Notes: a model not told the origin generated them from the sequence alone. Counted from the stretch's first letter, positions 7,450 through 16,576 are shown. The stretch is 64,000 nucleotides of DNA from an uncultured Acidimicrobiaceae bacterium (GCA_947259275.1 CAMYMH010000003.1:50101-114100), one strand, 5' to 3'. Made by a program: numbers and translations.

Positions 7450-7550
7450 GGGAGGTGTGCTCCTCGGGGAAGGTTTGTCGCATGGACGTTAGAGCAATCA
7501 GCCTCGTCGCACCGAGCCGTCTTCCGAAACGGCCAAGTGCCGAGCGTCAC

Positions 7551-7982
7551 TCAGCTCTCGACGAACTCGGCTAGCTCCTGCATACGGTCAGGAAGATGAC
7601 GGCCGACGACGCTGCTCACGATGGGAAGGGCAAGTAGGGCGGTGAACCCATCGGCGTCGAGCGAGAGACGAGCATGGAGGCGTGTCCTGGCCAGACTCTC
7701 GGCGGTGAGCGTTATCTCGATCTTGCCGCGCCACTCGGCCGCCTGGATCTTCATGAGCATGCGGCCGCGAGGCTCCGACTCCGCCACCTTCATGGTTCCG
7801 TTTAGTTCACTCCCGCCAATCTTGGCCGTCCAGGTGCACGACTTCAGGAGCCCGTCTGCGTGACGGATATTAGAGATTTCAGCTGCTCCCAGCAGCGCAC
7901 CCCACACACCCGCGTCCTGCAACGTCACCCAGGATTTCTCGAGGGAGGCGTCGGCCGTCACCGTGTCGGAGAAGCGAGGCAT
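7551..7982 (-). CDS. SRPBCC / CoxG-like lipid-binding-fold protein
   Basis: A 143-residue START/SRPBCC-fold protein. The N-terminal pattern (FSDTVTADASLEKSWVTLQD, then GVWGALLGAAEI) and the beta-rich body with SELNGTMKVAE and RTRLHARLSLD resemble the CoxG/SRPBCC group. Its C-terminal helix (SVVGRHLPDRMQELAEFVES) is also typical. The group binds hydrophobic ligands, but no ligand can be assigned and no CO dehydrogenase genes are nearby. The ATG at 7982 opens the strand right at the SRPBCC fold. Genes on both sides face the same way without tight coupling. Confidence 0.7.
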   Translation of the reverse strand: MPRFSDTVTADASLEKSWVTLQDAGVWGALLGAAEISNIRHADGLLKSCTWTAKIGGSELNGTMKVAESEPRGRMLMKIQAAEWRGKIEITLTAESLARTRLHARLSLDADGFTALLALPIVSSVVGRHLPDRMQELAEFVES

Positions 7983-8031
7983 GGACCCAGAAGCTAACAG
8001 GCCGCTGCCAAGCGCCGTCAGTCAGCACCCC

Positions 8032-8274
8032 CTACCCCTGGCGGAGGTGGGCGTGGGGGCACCCGGTAGCGGGCTGCAGGTTACCGGGACGCGAAGCGTT
8101 CCCAGCCTCCCCCATGTCCTCGACGATGGCGGCTCCGCGGCGCCGGCTCTGTCCGGTCGCGCCGCCCCCCGAGCGGTGGGCCCCCCAGTCGAGCGACAGG
8201 ACGTCGATCCACTTGTCGTGATTGGCATCTTGGGACTCGCCGTCGATCCCGTCGTACTTCGCAAACGCGGCCAT
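8032..8274 (-). pseudogene. Truncated Hcp-like (type VI tube protein family) gene
   Basis: The ATG at 8274 has an excellent ribosome site (GGGGAGGTGGCAGGT then ATG). The product begins MAAFAKYDGIDGESQDANHD and continues KWIDVLSLDWGAHRSGGGAT. This matches the N-terminus of the Hcp1/T6SS tube-protein family (FxKxDGIxGESxDxxHxxWIDVLSWxWG). At about residue 54 (IVED) the family pattern stops, and the reading frame continues through sequence that matches the intergenic repeat (GAGGACATGGGGGAGGC then GGGAACGCTTCGCG). It ends after 80 residues, against about 150 for family members. No other secretion genes are near. It is probably a remnant truncated by a repeat element. Confidence 0.7.
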
Positions 8275-8356
8275 ACCTGCCACCTCCCCTGTCGCCGCCG
8301 GACACTTCCCCCACAACCTGTCGCTCTGGCGCAGCTAGTGGCGGGCGAGGCGGCCG

Positions 8357-8385
8357 GGTGGGGTCCCCGGGCCGGGGACCCCACC
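8357..8385 (-). terminator. Strong GC hairpin, likely terminator
   Basis: GGTGGGGTCCCCGG (8357-8370) is the exact reverse complement of CCGGGGACCCCACC (8372-8385), a 14-bp stem with almost no loop. It lies just past the 3' end of the sugar dehydrogenase gene (stop at 8440, minus strand) and before the hcp-like relic. No U-tract follows, as is usual in high-GC actinobacteria. Confidence 0.55.
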
Positions 8386-8439
8386 GTGACTAGTCGGTTC
8401 GGCCGACTGTGATGCGGCCGCCGTCACCGATCCTTGTTG

Positions 8440-9804
8440 TTACGGGTCGACGATCTTCACTACGACTCCGGCGGTGCCCACCGGAGTGAATCCCGGCTGG
8501 CCCAGGACGTATAGCTCACCGCGGCGGTCCTGGCCGAAGCCGGTGACCCTAACCTCGAGGCCGGTCGGCCCGACCGGGTTGAGCTCCGCGATCGACCCGT
8601 CGCTCGTCAGGTGGAACAACCGGCCCAGCCAATCGCCGAACACGTACGAGTCGCGGAGCGCCTTGACCTTGTTGCCTCGGTACATGAATCCACCCGTAAC
8701 CGAGATACCTTCATCGTGGTCATACTCGGCAACCGGGTCGATCATGCCGGCCGGAACTCCGGGCGAGAAGTCAGTCGTGAAACCGGGGCCGCTTCCGTTC
8801 ATGTCGAAGAGGAAGCTGCCTTCCTTCACCGGCCAGCCGTAGTTGCCTCCGCTGACGACGACGTCGATCTCCTCGATGTCGTTCTGACCGACGTCGGCGG
8901 CAATCAAGCGACCCGTCTCGGAGTCGAATGAGAATCGATACGGGTTGCGGAACCCGTAGGCGTATATCTCATCGGCGCCTTGGCGGCCGACAAAGGGATT
9001 GTCTGCCGGGATCCCGTACTCACCGTTGGCCGAATTCGCCCCCATTGGATCGATCCGCAGGATCTTCCCCAGAACGTTGCCGTCGCTGAGGTCCTGACCG
9101 TTGCCACCGGCCGCGTGTCCGTCGCCCTGGTCGTCGGCCGCACCACCGTCACCGACGGCGATGTACAACATGGCGTCCGGACCGAAATTGATGGCTCCAC
9201 CGTTGTGGTTGAACTGCGGTTGGTCGATGGTCAGCAGCACTCGCGAGCTGCCGGGATCGACCAGCGAGTCGGCTCGTTTCGGCTGCGGGACATGCCATTG
9301 CCGGATCACGGTCTGGTGGTTCGGGTCGACACCCGCGGGCATCGTCGAGAAGTCGGCCGGGCCCGAGGCCGGCTCCGACGTGTAGGTGTAGATAAGCCCG
9401 TTCTTCCGGTAGTCGGGGTGGAACGCCAAGCCCAGCAGGCCGCGCTCATCGAAGGAACCGGGGCCGAATGCGCCCAGGGGCACCAACAAACCAAGCCCAT
9501 CGGCGCCGACGTCGAGAACCGTGAGCCGGTCGGGGACCGTACCGTTCTTGCCGGGATCCAGCTTGATGGCCGTGATCGTGCCGACCTGGTCGACCACGAA
9601 AAGCCGATGGTTGTCGCCGGGGGCATTGATGGCCCAGACCGGCGACGTGAATCCCGTGGCCACGGTCTCGAGTGCGAACGCGGCATCCGATGCCGGTATC
9701 TCGTCGACGATCACGTCTTCGTGAACGGCGAGCGCCGTGGTCACCGAGCTGAGCAAGACCACGATCGCGACGTACGTGATCGTGGTGAGCCGAGACTTCC
9801 TCAT
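8440..9804 (-). CDS. PQQ-type glucose/sorbosone dehydrogenase family protein, exported
   Basis: A 454-residue six-bladed beta-propeller protein of the soluble glucose/L-sorbosone dehydrogenase family, which oxidises aldoses with PQQ. The start at 9804 has GAAGGAGGGACC in front of the ATG and gives a signal peptide (TTITYVAIVVLLSSVTTALA). Family motifs visible are DERGLLGLAFHPDY, FNHNGGAINFGPDAMLYIAVGDGG, LGKILRIDP and YGFRNPYRFSFD. The catalytic-type His is in FNHNGG. No PQQ-synthesis gene is present in the window, so the cofactor or even the enzyme activity is inferred only from the family. The gene is monocistronic and divergent from the broken hydrolase at 10022. Confidence 0.9.
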   Translation of the reverse strand: MRKSRLTTITYVAIVVLLSSVTTALAVHEDVIVDEIPASDAAFALETVATGFTSPVWAINAPGDNHRLFVVDQVGTITAIKLDPGKNGTVPDRLTVLDVGADGLGLLVPLGAFGPGSFDERGLLGLAFHPDYRKNGLIYTYTSEPASGPADFSTMPAGVDPNHQTVIRQWHVPQPKRADSLVDPGSSRVLLTIDQPQFNHNGGAINFGPDAMLYIAVGDGGAADDQGDGHAAGGNGQDLSDGNVLGKILRIDPMGANSANGEYGIPADNPFVGRQGADEIYAYGFRNPYRFSFDSETGRLIAADVGQNDIEEIDVVVSGGNYGWPVKEGSFLFDMNGSGPGFTTDFSPGVPAGMIDPVAEYDHDEGISVTGGFMYRGNKVKALRDSYVFGDWLGRLFHLTSDGSIAELNPVGPTGLEVRVTGFGQDRRGELYVLGQPGFTPVGTAGVVVKIVDP

Positions 9805-10021
9805 GGTCCCTCCTTCAGGCCGGAGCCTCTGTTCGCTCCGCTGCCGGGTACGTCTAGGCAATACGCAGCAGATGGAGGGGCGGTTCCCTCATCTGAGATC
9901 CGATCGCCATCGACCACCCGGGCCTCGGCTCATTCACAGCCCAATGCGATGGATCCCCGAAGACCGGTTCGCCCCCGTATCCTCGAGGTATGTTGGTTGG
10001 GCGCGGCCCGAGACAATCGGC

Positions 10022-10806
10022 ATGAGGGGCCGCCGCATGATCATCGCCTCGGCGCTCCTGATACTTGTCGCCGTCGCCGCCTGCTCTTCTCGAGATGCGA
10101 GTGTGCTCGGGGCGCTCTGCCGCCAGACCGGGTCGAGGCTCGTCGAGCTGCCGTTACCGCCGGACCTGGAGGCATCGTTCGATCAAGTTGTGGCGGAGGG
10201 GATGGCCGCCATGGACGCCGTCGGTGTCACAATCGCGGTGCAGTGTGCCAAAAGCCCCCTTTATGTCAAGGGCTACGGCAGCGCCGACCTCGCCTCAGGG
10301 ACTCCGGCGGCGGCGGAGACGGTCTACGAGATCGGCTCGATCTCCAAGCAGTTCGTGGCGGCCGAGATCATGAAGCTGGCCCACGAGGAGCCCTGAGCCT
10401 GGAAGACCCGATCGGCTCTTTCGTCCCGTCGCTGCCCGCCGATTGGCAGCCCGTCAGGCTGGATCGGGTCCTGAGCCATACCGGCGGTATCCCGGACCAC
10501 TTCGCGATCTTCGCCGAGAACCCGGAGACGCCGTTCGACTGGTCGCGGGACTATGCACCCGCCGAGCTCGTGACGGCCTTCCTGATGCTGGACGACCGGC
10601 TGGTGGCGCCTCCCAGAACGGTTTTCTCCTACAGCAACACCGGCTATGCCATCCTGGCCGCGGTCATGGGAGAAGAGGTCAACTTCACATTGCAGCTCTT
10701 CTACGCCGACTACGCCACCCTGCGTCGCTACCTCGTTGACGAGGAATTCATGACCCGGGCCGACGGCGTCTACTGGCGCAGCGGGGGTCGATTCCCCGCC
10801 CGCTAG
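10022..10806 (+). pseudogene. Frameshifted serine hydrolase (beta-lactamase family) fused to a DUF2087 tail
   Basis: The first part (10022-10396) encodes a lipoprotein signal (LLILVAVAACSS) and a class-C beta-lactamase-like domain with the SxxK motif in EIGSISKQFVAAE. A frameshift near 10388-10395 ends that frame at AHEEP. The sequence resumes in another frame as LSLEDPIGSFVPSLPADWQP and continues to the YxN motif in VFSYSNTGYAILAAVMG. There it switches abruptly to VNFTLQLFYADYATLRRYLV and DEEFMTRADGVYWRSGG, which matches the C-terminal end of DUF2087 proteins. The locus is thus a double relic: a frameshift plus a deletion that joined two genes. The 217-base gap to 9804 must hold the divergent promoters. 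Confidence 0.75.
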
Positions 10807-10922
10807 CCCCATTGGCTTAGCCGCCGGTTTGTGGCAGCCTTTGAGCGGGGAGGTTGGGCAAGATTCTGTGCAGAACTTGCGACCCGGGACATCAAACGAC
10901 ACCTACCAGAGGAGCAAGGCTC

Positions 10923-11483
10923 GTGGCGGCATTGGACATCGCCGGATATGTGGCGGCCATCAAGGAGCACGCCATCGAACACCGATTCCACGTACACGAC
11001 GAGCGGCACTTCGTCGAGACCTACAGCATGCGTCAGACCTTTGAGGTCGACCTTCACCCTGAGAACGCGTGCGGTGAGCCGCTCGACCTCCACCTCGCGC
11101 TCGAGGTAGATCCGCGGGTGGTACTCGACTTCGACGAACACGTAACCAGCCTCCCCAATGGGGGGGCACCGGACGACGCATACCACCTGCCGCTCTTCTT
11201 CCGATGGGGATTGCCGCCGCTTGCCGACCCGCCCGATCTGCTCATCCTTGCCACCGAGGTCGCCGGAGTAGGCGGAGTCGAGCTACCACTCGAGGTATCG
11301 GGGACCGATTCGAATGCGGCTGTTGCGGACGGCCCGGTTCGCCGGCTCTCGATCGTCGGAGAGGTGACGCTATCTCTCGCCGAGGTGTTCTCGGGAGGCC
11401 AGCCCTTGTGCGATGTGCTCGACCGGAGTCACGACGTCAGCGATTTCCTGCTGGAGCGAGGTGAAGCCTGGGGCTGGAGGTAG
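10923..11483 (+). CDS. Conserved hypothetical protein
   Basis: A 186-residue soluble protein. The GTG at 10923 is chosen because AGAGGAG ends 8 bases upstream (10908-10914); the frame opens earlier at 10854, but without a ribosome site. The protein is acidic and rich in beta-strand-forming stretches (LDLHLALEVDPRVVLDFDEHV, split by short turns, and RRLSIVGEVTLSLAEVF). No domain, signal peptide or membrane segment is recognised. It ends two bases before the convergent zinc-ribbon gene stop at 11486. Confidence 0.55.
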   Translation: MAALDIAGYVAAIKEHAIEHRFHVHDERHFVETYSMRQTFEVDLHPENACGEPLDLHLALEVDPRVVLDFDEHVTSLPNGGAPDDAYHLPLFFRWGLPPLADPPDLLILATEVAGVGGVELPLEVSGTDSNAAVADGPVRRLSIVGEVTLSLAEVFSGGQPLCDVLDRSHDVSDFLLERGEAWGWR

Positions 11484-11485
11484 GG

Positions 11486-11746
11486 CTAAGCGAAGGGATC
11501 GGCCGGGGGCGCCGAGGCCGCAGGGGTGGTCTCCGCATCGGCCTTCTCGGCTGGCGCCGCCTCAGTATCGGTCGAGGCCGGCTTTGACGCTGGGCCGCCG
11601 GCGGCCGGTTTCATATCGATGGCCAAACGATCCGCCTGTACGACATGGATGACCTCTTCCCAGTCACGGGCCAGGGCGCATTTGCCGCAATACACGGCAT
11701 TGTCACGTTTTACGACGGCTTCTCCGCCGCAGCGCGAGCACTCCAC
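11486..11746 (-). CDS. Small zinc-ribbon protein with Ala/Pro-rich tail
   Basis: An 86-residue protein whose first 25 residues form a minimal zinc ribbon: CSRC then CGKC, separated by 13 residues (MECSRCGGEAVVKRDNAVYC). The rest is low-complexity (PAAGGPASKPASTDTEAAP and similar) and probably disordered. Such proteins are common and uncharacterised; the ribbon suggests binding to nucleic acid or protein. It is convergent with the gene ending at 11483. The gap 11747-11989 upstream of it holds G-rich repeats and a hairpin (next entry), not a gene. Confidence 0.6.
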   Translation of the reverse strand: MECSRCGGEAVVKRDNAVYCGKCALARDWEEVIHVVQADRLAIDMKPAAGGPASKPASTDTEAAPAEKADAETTPAASAPPADPFA

Positions 11747-11914
11747 GAAATGTCACTCCTTGTCGGTGTACCGCGTTGTTATCGGTTCACGCAAAGCGAG
11801 GCTTAAGGACTGCCCGACCGCCCACCGCCCGTCGCCCACCGACTGAGCAGGTCCAGTTCTCACGGCCAGCTGCCCGATGGAAGGCGGTTGGCGGTTGGCA
11901 GTGGGTGGTTGGCC

Positions 11915-11939
11915 CCTCCCCCGTCGAAGACGGGGGAGG
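11915..11939 (-). terminator. GC hairpin after the EtfD-like gene
   Basis: CCTCCCCCGTC (11915-11925) pairs perfectly with GACGGGGGAGG (11929-11939) around a GAA loop. It lies about 50 bases beyond the stop of the EtfD-like gene (11990, minus strand). It resembles the head hairpins of the intergenic repeat family, so it could be both a repeat and a terminator. Confidence 0.5.
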
Positions 11940-11989
11940 CCGGGTGGGGGGCAGAAAGCGCGTTGCCGTGTTGGTGTTGTCGGCAGTCG

Positions 11990-14179
11990 CTATTCCAAGG
12001 TCCGTTCCGCCAAGATCACCGAGATCTCCTTGACCTGAACCTGCTCGTCGACCCCGAGCTCTTTGACACCGTCGTCGAGCATGACGTAGCAGAAGGGGCA
12101 GGCGACCGCGATCTCATCGGCGCCGGTGGCGACGGCCTCCTCGGTCCGCTCGATGTTGATCTTTTTGCCGGTTTGCTCCTCCATCCAGAAGCGACCGCCT
12201 CCGGCACCACAGCACAACCCTTTGGTGCCGTTGCGCGGCATCTCAACCAGATCGGCTACCGAGGCGATCACCCGGCGGGGCGCGGCGAAAACGTCATTGT
12301 GGCGGCCGAGGTAGCAAGAGTCGTGGAAGGTGACCGTCTTGCCGTTGCCGCCAATCGGGGTCAGCTTCTGCTCCTGGAGGAGCTCCATCAGCACCTCGCT
12401 GTGGTGGAACACCTCGTATTCGCCGCCGAACTGCGGATATTCGTTCTGGAGAGTGTTGAAGCAATGGGGGCACTGGGTGATGACCCGGGTAATCCCGAGA
12501 TCGTTGAGCGTCTCGATGTTCTGGAGGGCGAGTTGCTGAAACACGTACTCATTGCCGGTCCGCCGAGCGGGGTCGCCGGTGCACAGCTCACCCGGCCCGA
12601 GGATGGCAAAATCGACACCCGCTTGATGAAGCAGGCGCGCGGTCGAGAGCGTCACCTTGCGGTTGCGGTCGTCGAACGATCCTGCGCAACCCACCCAGTA
12701 AAGCCATTCTGCGGTGACCCCCGGCTCGCCGAGCACCTTTACCTCGAAGTCGAGTTCCTTAGTCCAGTCGGCCCGGCTTTGCTGGCCCATGCCGTATGGG
12801 TTCGATGAGTTCTCGAGCGCCACATACGCTTTGCCGAGCTCAGATGGAAAGTCCGATTCCATGAGCGATAGATAACGCCGCATGTCGAGGATCTTGTCGA
12901 GGATCTCGATGTTCACCGGGCAGATGTCGTCACAGGCACGGCACGAGGTGCAGGCCCACAACTCCTCGGATGTGATCCGCTCGAAGACGGAATCGGCCGA
13001 GACCGTAATCGCCTCGTCGGTGCCGATCGGCGGCGACAACGGGTAGCCGGCGGTGGCGGTCGCCACCTCGCCGAGCTTGAGGACGATCTCGCGGGGGTCG
13101 AGTGCCTTGCCGGTGATGTTGGCGGGGCACACCGACGTGCAGCGGCCGCACATGGTGCAGGCATCGGTGTCGAACAGCTGCTTCCAGGTGAAATCCCCGA
13201 CCGCGCTCGCCCCGATGGTCTCGATGTCGGTGGCTTCCAGCAGGTTGGGCATCTCCCGCATCGCCCCCTTCGGGCGGGTACGAGGCGAGAGGAACATGTT
13301 GGTCGGCGAGGTCACCATGTGGCGCAACTTGGTCGTCGGCAGCATCACGAGAAACCCCATGAAGGCGAGGGCGTGGGTGGCCCACATCGCCTGGTGGAAC
13401 CCGGCGGCAATCGAGCCGGGAATCAAGTAGCTGAGTGAGTAGCCCGCAAACGACCACGTCTCGAAATCGGGGCGGCCCTCGGCCGACAGGCGGGCGGCCT
13501 CGACCGCCAGGCCGGTGATGCCGATGACGCCGAGCAGCAGCAGCGTCCAGGCGTCCTCCGGCTTGGTCTTGCCGCGTAGACGCCAGGGGCGCTGGACATA
13601 ACGCCGGCCCGCCGCCCACAAGATGCCGGTGACGAAAATCAGGGCAAAGGCGTCGAGGATGAACGAGTAGCCCTGGTACACCCGGCCGGTGAGGAACTTC
13701 CAATCAGCCGGCAGCAGATGGTCGATCTCGAGCGTGACCGTGCCGGCGAACAGAACCAGGAACCCGTAGTAGATCATTGCGTGCATGACACCGGCTGCCG
13801 GGTCGCGCAACAGGGTCTTCATGCGCAGGCCCCGATCGAGAGCAAGGGCGCGCTGCTTCCACAGCCCGGTGCGGGATTCGGCCGCTCCCCGTTCCCAGTT
13901 CTGGGCCCGCAGCGCGAACAGATAAAAGGACACGCCGAGGAAGGCCGCCACCCCGATGTAGAACAGCGCCACGAGCCCGCTCTGAATGTTCACGAACACG
14001 TCCCGCCGGACGGCGGACTCGGCGTGGCCGGGGAGCGACCCGAGCCACCAGGCAAAGAGCGTGCCGGCGGGCGCGATGAAGGCGAGAGCCAAGATCAGGT
14101 TGCTGGCGCTCAGCCAGGACCGGCCCGTAGCCTGCCCAGCGGTGTCGGTCTGTTCCGGAGATTCGGCCGTCTGCACCAC
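11990..14179 (-). CDS. etfD: EtfD-like membrane iron-sulfur oxidoreductase
   Basis: A 729-residue fusion. The N-terminal third has about six membrane segments and resembles the cytochrome b-type NarI domain (residues about 25-300). Two 4Fe-4S motifs follow (CTMCGRCTSVCPANITG and CTSCRACDDICPVNIE). Then come two CCG domains (WVGCAGSFDDRN with CPHCFNTLQNEYP, and CYLGRHN with CCGAGGGRFWMEE plus CPFCYVMLDDG). This is the architecture of mycobacterial Rv0338c (EtfD), which takes electrons from electron-transfer flavoprotein during fatty-acid beta-oxidation and passes them to the quinone pool. HdrD-like heterodisulfide reductases share the modules. The first codon is GTG at 14179 or the next GTG. 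It is a single gene; no etfAB is in the window. Confidence 0.88.
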   Translation of the reverse strand: MVQTAESPEQTDTAGQATGRSWLSASNLILALAFIAPAGTLFAWWLGSLPGHAESAVRRDVFVNIQSGLVALFYIGVAAFLGVSFYLFALRAQNWERGAAESRTGLWKQRALALDRGLRMKTLLRDPAAGVMHAMIYYGFLVLFAGTVTLEIDHLLPADWKFLTGRVYQGYSFILDAFALIFVTGILWAAGRRYVQRPWRLRGKTKPEDAWTLLLLGVIGITGLAVEAARLSAEGRPDFETWSFAGYSLSYLIPGSIAAGFHQAMWATHALAFMGFLVMLPTTKLRHMVTSPTNMFLSPRTRPKGAMREMPNLLEATDIETIGASAVGDFTWKQLFDTDACTMCGRCTSVCPANITGKALDPREIVLKLGEVATATAGYPLSPPIGTDEAITVSADSVFERITSEELWACTSCRACDDICPVNIEILDKILDMRRYLSLMESDFPSELGKAYVALENSSNPYGMGQQSRADWTKELDFEVKVLGEPGVTAEWLYWVGCAGSFDDRNRKVTLSTARLLHQAGVDFAILGPGELCTGDPARRTGNEYVFQQLALQNIETLNDLGITRVITQCPHCFNTLQNEYPQFGGEYEVFHHSEVLMELLQEQKLTPIGGNGKTVTFHDSCYLGRHNDVFAAPRRVIASVADLVEMPRNGTKGLCCGAGGGRFWMEEQTGKKINIERTEEAVATGADEIAVACPFCYVMLDDGVKELGVDEQVQVKEISVILAERTLE

Positions 14180-14303
14180 CCGGCCAGCTTAGACAAAGGG
14201 GCCTGCGCCCCAGCTATCAGCAATACAGAGTCCTGGCGGGCAGCTGGGAGAGCCCACCCGACTCCAGTAACGGTGTCCTGCAGAGCCGCGATAATGGCAC
14301 GTG

Positions 14304-15560
14304 ATGTCTTCCCCCGAAATCCCGCCCTCGTGGGACGAGGAGCGCACCACGCAGCTGGGTGCCGCCCGTCGACGCGCCACCGGGCTGCTCATCCTGGTTG
14401 TCCTGATCTTCGCCGCCACCCACCTGTTCACGGACGGCCGGGGTTTCTGGGGGTTCGTCCAGGCGGCATCTGAGGCCGGAGTCGTCGGCGGAATCGCCGA
14501 CTGGTTCGCCGTCACTGCCCTCTTTCGCCATCCGCTCGGAATCCCGATCCCGCACACGGCGATCATTCCCCGCGGCAAGGACGCCTTTGGTCGCGGCCTT
14601 GGCGAGTTCGTGGCCGACAACTTCCTCGATGCCGACTTGCTCGAGAGCCGGTTGCGCGAGATCGACCCCGCCGACCGGCTCGCCCTCTGGCTCATGCGAC
14701 CGCACAACGCCGACATGGTGGCCCGGCGGGTCGCTGGAGTACTGGTCGGCGTGACCGACGCCCTTGACGACGAAGAGGTTCAGGATGCGATCCGGAGCGC
14801 CATCGACGAACGCATCCGCAGCGTGGAACTCACTCCCCTCATCGGCACCGTGGCACGACTGGCGATGGAAGGCGGCCACCACCATGCCCTCATCGACACG
14901 GCCCTGCTCGGCCTCGGCCGCACCATCGAAGAGAACCAGGATTTGTTCAGGGAACAGCTCCGCCGCGAGTCGCCGTGGTGGGTCCCCGAGCCGATCGACC
15001 AGGTGGTGTTCGAGAAGGTCTACGACGGAGCCCAGCGTTTCATCAGTGACGTCACGGCCGACCGCGACCATCCGCTGCGAGTTCACCTGGACGGCCGGGC
15101 CAAGGCGCTGATCTCCCAGCTCAGCGAGTCGCCGGAGATCCGGGGCCGGGGCGAGGAGCTCAAGCAGGCATTCTTGGACCATCCCGAGTTCGCGGCGTGG
15201 ACTGACGACCTGTGGACAGACCTGAAACGACATATCTCCCGGGCCGCCGCCGAACCCGAGTCTGACCTTCGCCGGCGTCTCGCAAAGTGGACGACCGCCG
15301 CCGGCGAGCGCCTCGCCACCGATTCGGCGTTGCGGGAGCGGGTGAACACCGGGGTCATATCGGTCGTGCGCCAGGCCGTCGAGCAATCCGGCGAGGAGGT
15401 CACCGCCCTCATCGCCTCCACCGTTGAACGCTGGGACGCGCAGGAGACGAGCCGCCGCCTCGAGTTGCTACTCGGGCGAGACCTCCAGTTCATCCGTATC
15501 AACGGAACACTCGTTGGTGCACTTGTGGGGATCGTGATCCATACGGTGTTGGTGCTCTGA
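14304..15560 (+). CDS. DUF445 family membrane protein
   Basis: A 418-residue DUF445 (YjiN-like) protein. An N-terminal membrane segment (RRRATGLLILVVLIFAATHLF, cut by the family's Arg-rich lead) is followed by the hallmark VVGGIADWFAVTALFRHPLG with IPIPHTAIIPRGKD. A long helical region (residues about 95-380) leads to a C-terminal membrane anchor ending GTLVGALVGIVIHTVLVL. The function of the family is unknown. The ATG at 14304 is used; a GTG directly before it is also possible. It is divergent from the EtfD-like gene. Confidence 0.88.
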   Translation: MSSPEIPPSWDEERTTQLGAARRRATGLLILVVLIFAATHLFTDGRGFWGFVQAASEAGVVGGIADWFAVTALFRHPLGIPIPHTAIIPRGKDAFGRGLGEFVADNFLDADLLESRLREIDPADRLALWLMRPHNADMVARRVAGVLVGVTDALDDEEVQDAIRSAIDERIRSVELTPLIGTVARLAMEGGHHHALIDTALLGLGRTIEENQDLFREQLRRESPWWVPEPIDQVVFEKVYDGAQRFISDVTADRDHPLRVHLDGRAKALISQLSESPEIRGRGEELKQAFLDHPEFAAWTDDLWTDLKRHISRAAAEPESDLRRRLAKWTTAAGERLATDSALRERVNTGVISVVRQAVEQSGEEVTALIASTVERWDAQETSRRLELLLGRDLQFIRINGTLVGALVGIVIHTVLVL

Positions 15561-15624
15561 GCCGACCGCCCGGCCCGCCCTCCTGCAACCCACGGCGAAC
15601 CCGTCCTTCACCTACCATGTCGTG

Positions 15625-16065
15625 ATGCCCGACATCATTCACCAGGTCACAATCAAAGGGACCGACATCCAGATCTATTACGCACTCACCCAACAAGAGG
15701 GACTCGCCGGGTGGTGGACGCGCCACACTCAGGCGGGCACGGTGGTAGGGGCCACGAGCACCTTCTCCTTCAACAAGGGCGAAACGACTTTCACCATGCG
15801 GATCGAATCCCTCGAGGAGCCGACCAGCGTCCGCTGGCATTGCCTGAGCGGGCATCCCGAGTGGGCAGGCACCAACATCGAGTTCGAGCTCGACCAGCTC
15901 GACGACAACACCACCCGGGTCAATTTCAAGCACCTCGGCTGGAGGTCCACCGACGGGATCCTCGGCATGTGCAGCTACGACTGGGCGGGGTATCTCTGGT
16001 CGCTCAAGGAGCTCATCGAAGGCGGCGTCGGCCACCCCTATGAGGATCCACCGCTCCCCGAATAG
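15625..16065 (+). CDS. SRPBCC (START/AHSA1-like) domain protein
   Basis: A 146-residue SRPBCC protein. The pattern IHQVTIKGTDIQIYYALTQQ then GLAGWWTRHTQAG, the central FTMRIESLEEPTSVRWHC, and the C-terminal YLWSLKELIEGGVGHPY are typical of the AHSA1/START-like group. These usually bind small hydrophobic ligands or act as co-chaperone-like domains. No ligand can be proposed. The start is the ATG at 15625, with a GTG immediately before it. It is followed after 64 bases by the LiaF-like gene, possibly independently transcribed. Confidence 0.8.
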   Translation: MPDIIHQVTIKGTDIQIYYALTQQEGLAGWWTRHTQAGTVVGATSTFSFNKGETTFTMRIESLEEPTSVRWHCLSGHPEWAGTNIEFELDQLDDNTTRVNFKHLGWRSTDGILGMCSYDWAGYLWSLKELIEGGVGHPYEDPPLPE

Positions 16066-16129
16066 ACGACCCGGCCGACGACCCCGCCCGACGTGGCAAA
16101 CTAGGGAAAACACCAAGAGGGGGTAGCAC

Positions 16130-16576
16130 ATGAAACGCCTGGGAAAGATCCTCGCATTCGTCTTCGCAGTCCAGATCGGCATGTGGCTGGTCGGCCGCAT
16201 CGCCGAGAGCAAAGCCCAACAGGACACCGATCCGGAAAGCGAGAACTTCTTGCTCGCCACCTACGTGAACGGCAGGCAATACGCCAGCCGCGCCCGCAAG
16301 CTTCATAGCGGGGCCGCAGTCACCATGTTCGGTGGAACCGACATCGACCTGACTGGAGCCGAGCTGGACCCGGCCGGAGCCACCCTCCGCCTCAAGACCC
16401 GCTTTGGTGGAGTGAAGGTTCTGGTGCCCGAAACGTGGAAGGTCGACGTCACGGGAGAGACCAAGAACGGTGAGACGGACGTCAAAGTCACCGATCCTGC
16501 GACGCTGCCCGAGGACGCGCCCAGGCTCTCAGTCATGGCCGACACTCAGTTCGCCGGCGTGCTCATCACGACCTAG
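16130..16576 (+). CDS. LiaF-like C-terminal domain membrane protein
   Basis: A 148-residue protein with one N-terminal membrane helix (KILAFVFAVQIGMWLVG) and a C-terminal cell-wall-active-antibiotics-response domain. That domain shows the beta-helix repeats MFGGTDIDLTGAELDPAGAT and TRFGGVKVLVPETWKVDV. LiaF-like proteins sense or restrain envelope-stress signalling with a two-component pair, but no LiaRS-like pair is adjacent. The ATG at 16130 follows GAGGGGGTAGCAC, a good ribosome site. Confidence 0.75.
   Translation: MKRLGKILAFVFAVQIGMWLVGRIAESKAQQDTDPESENFLLATYVNGRQYASRARKLHSGAAVTMFGGTDIDLTGAELDPAGATLRLKTRFGGVKVLVPETWKVDVTGETKNGETDVKVTDPATLPEDAPRLSVMADTQFAGVLITT

Noticed and set aside
8980..10380. 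Long plus-strand frame opposite the sugar dehydrogenase gene.
   Set aside because: It is antisense to a well-supported beta-propeller gene. Only the part after about 10390 is meaningful, as the second frame of the broken hydrolase.
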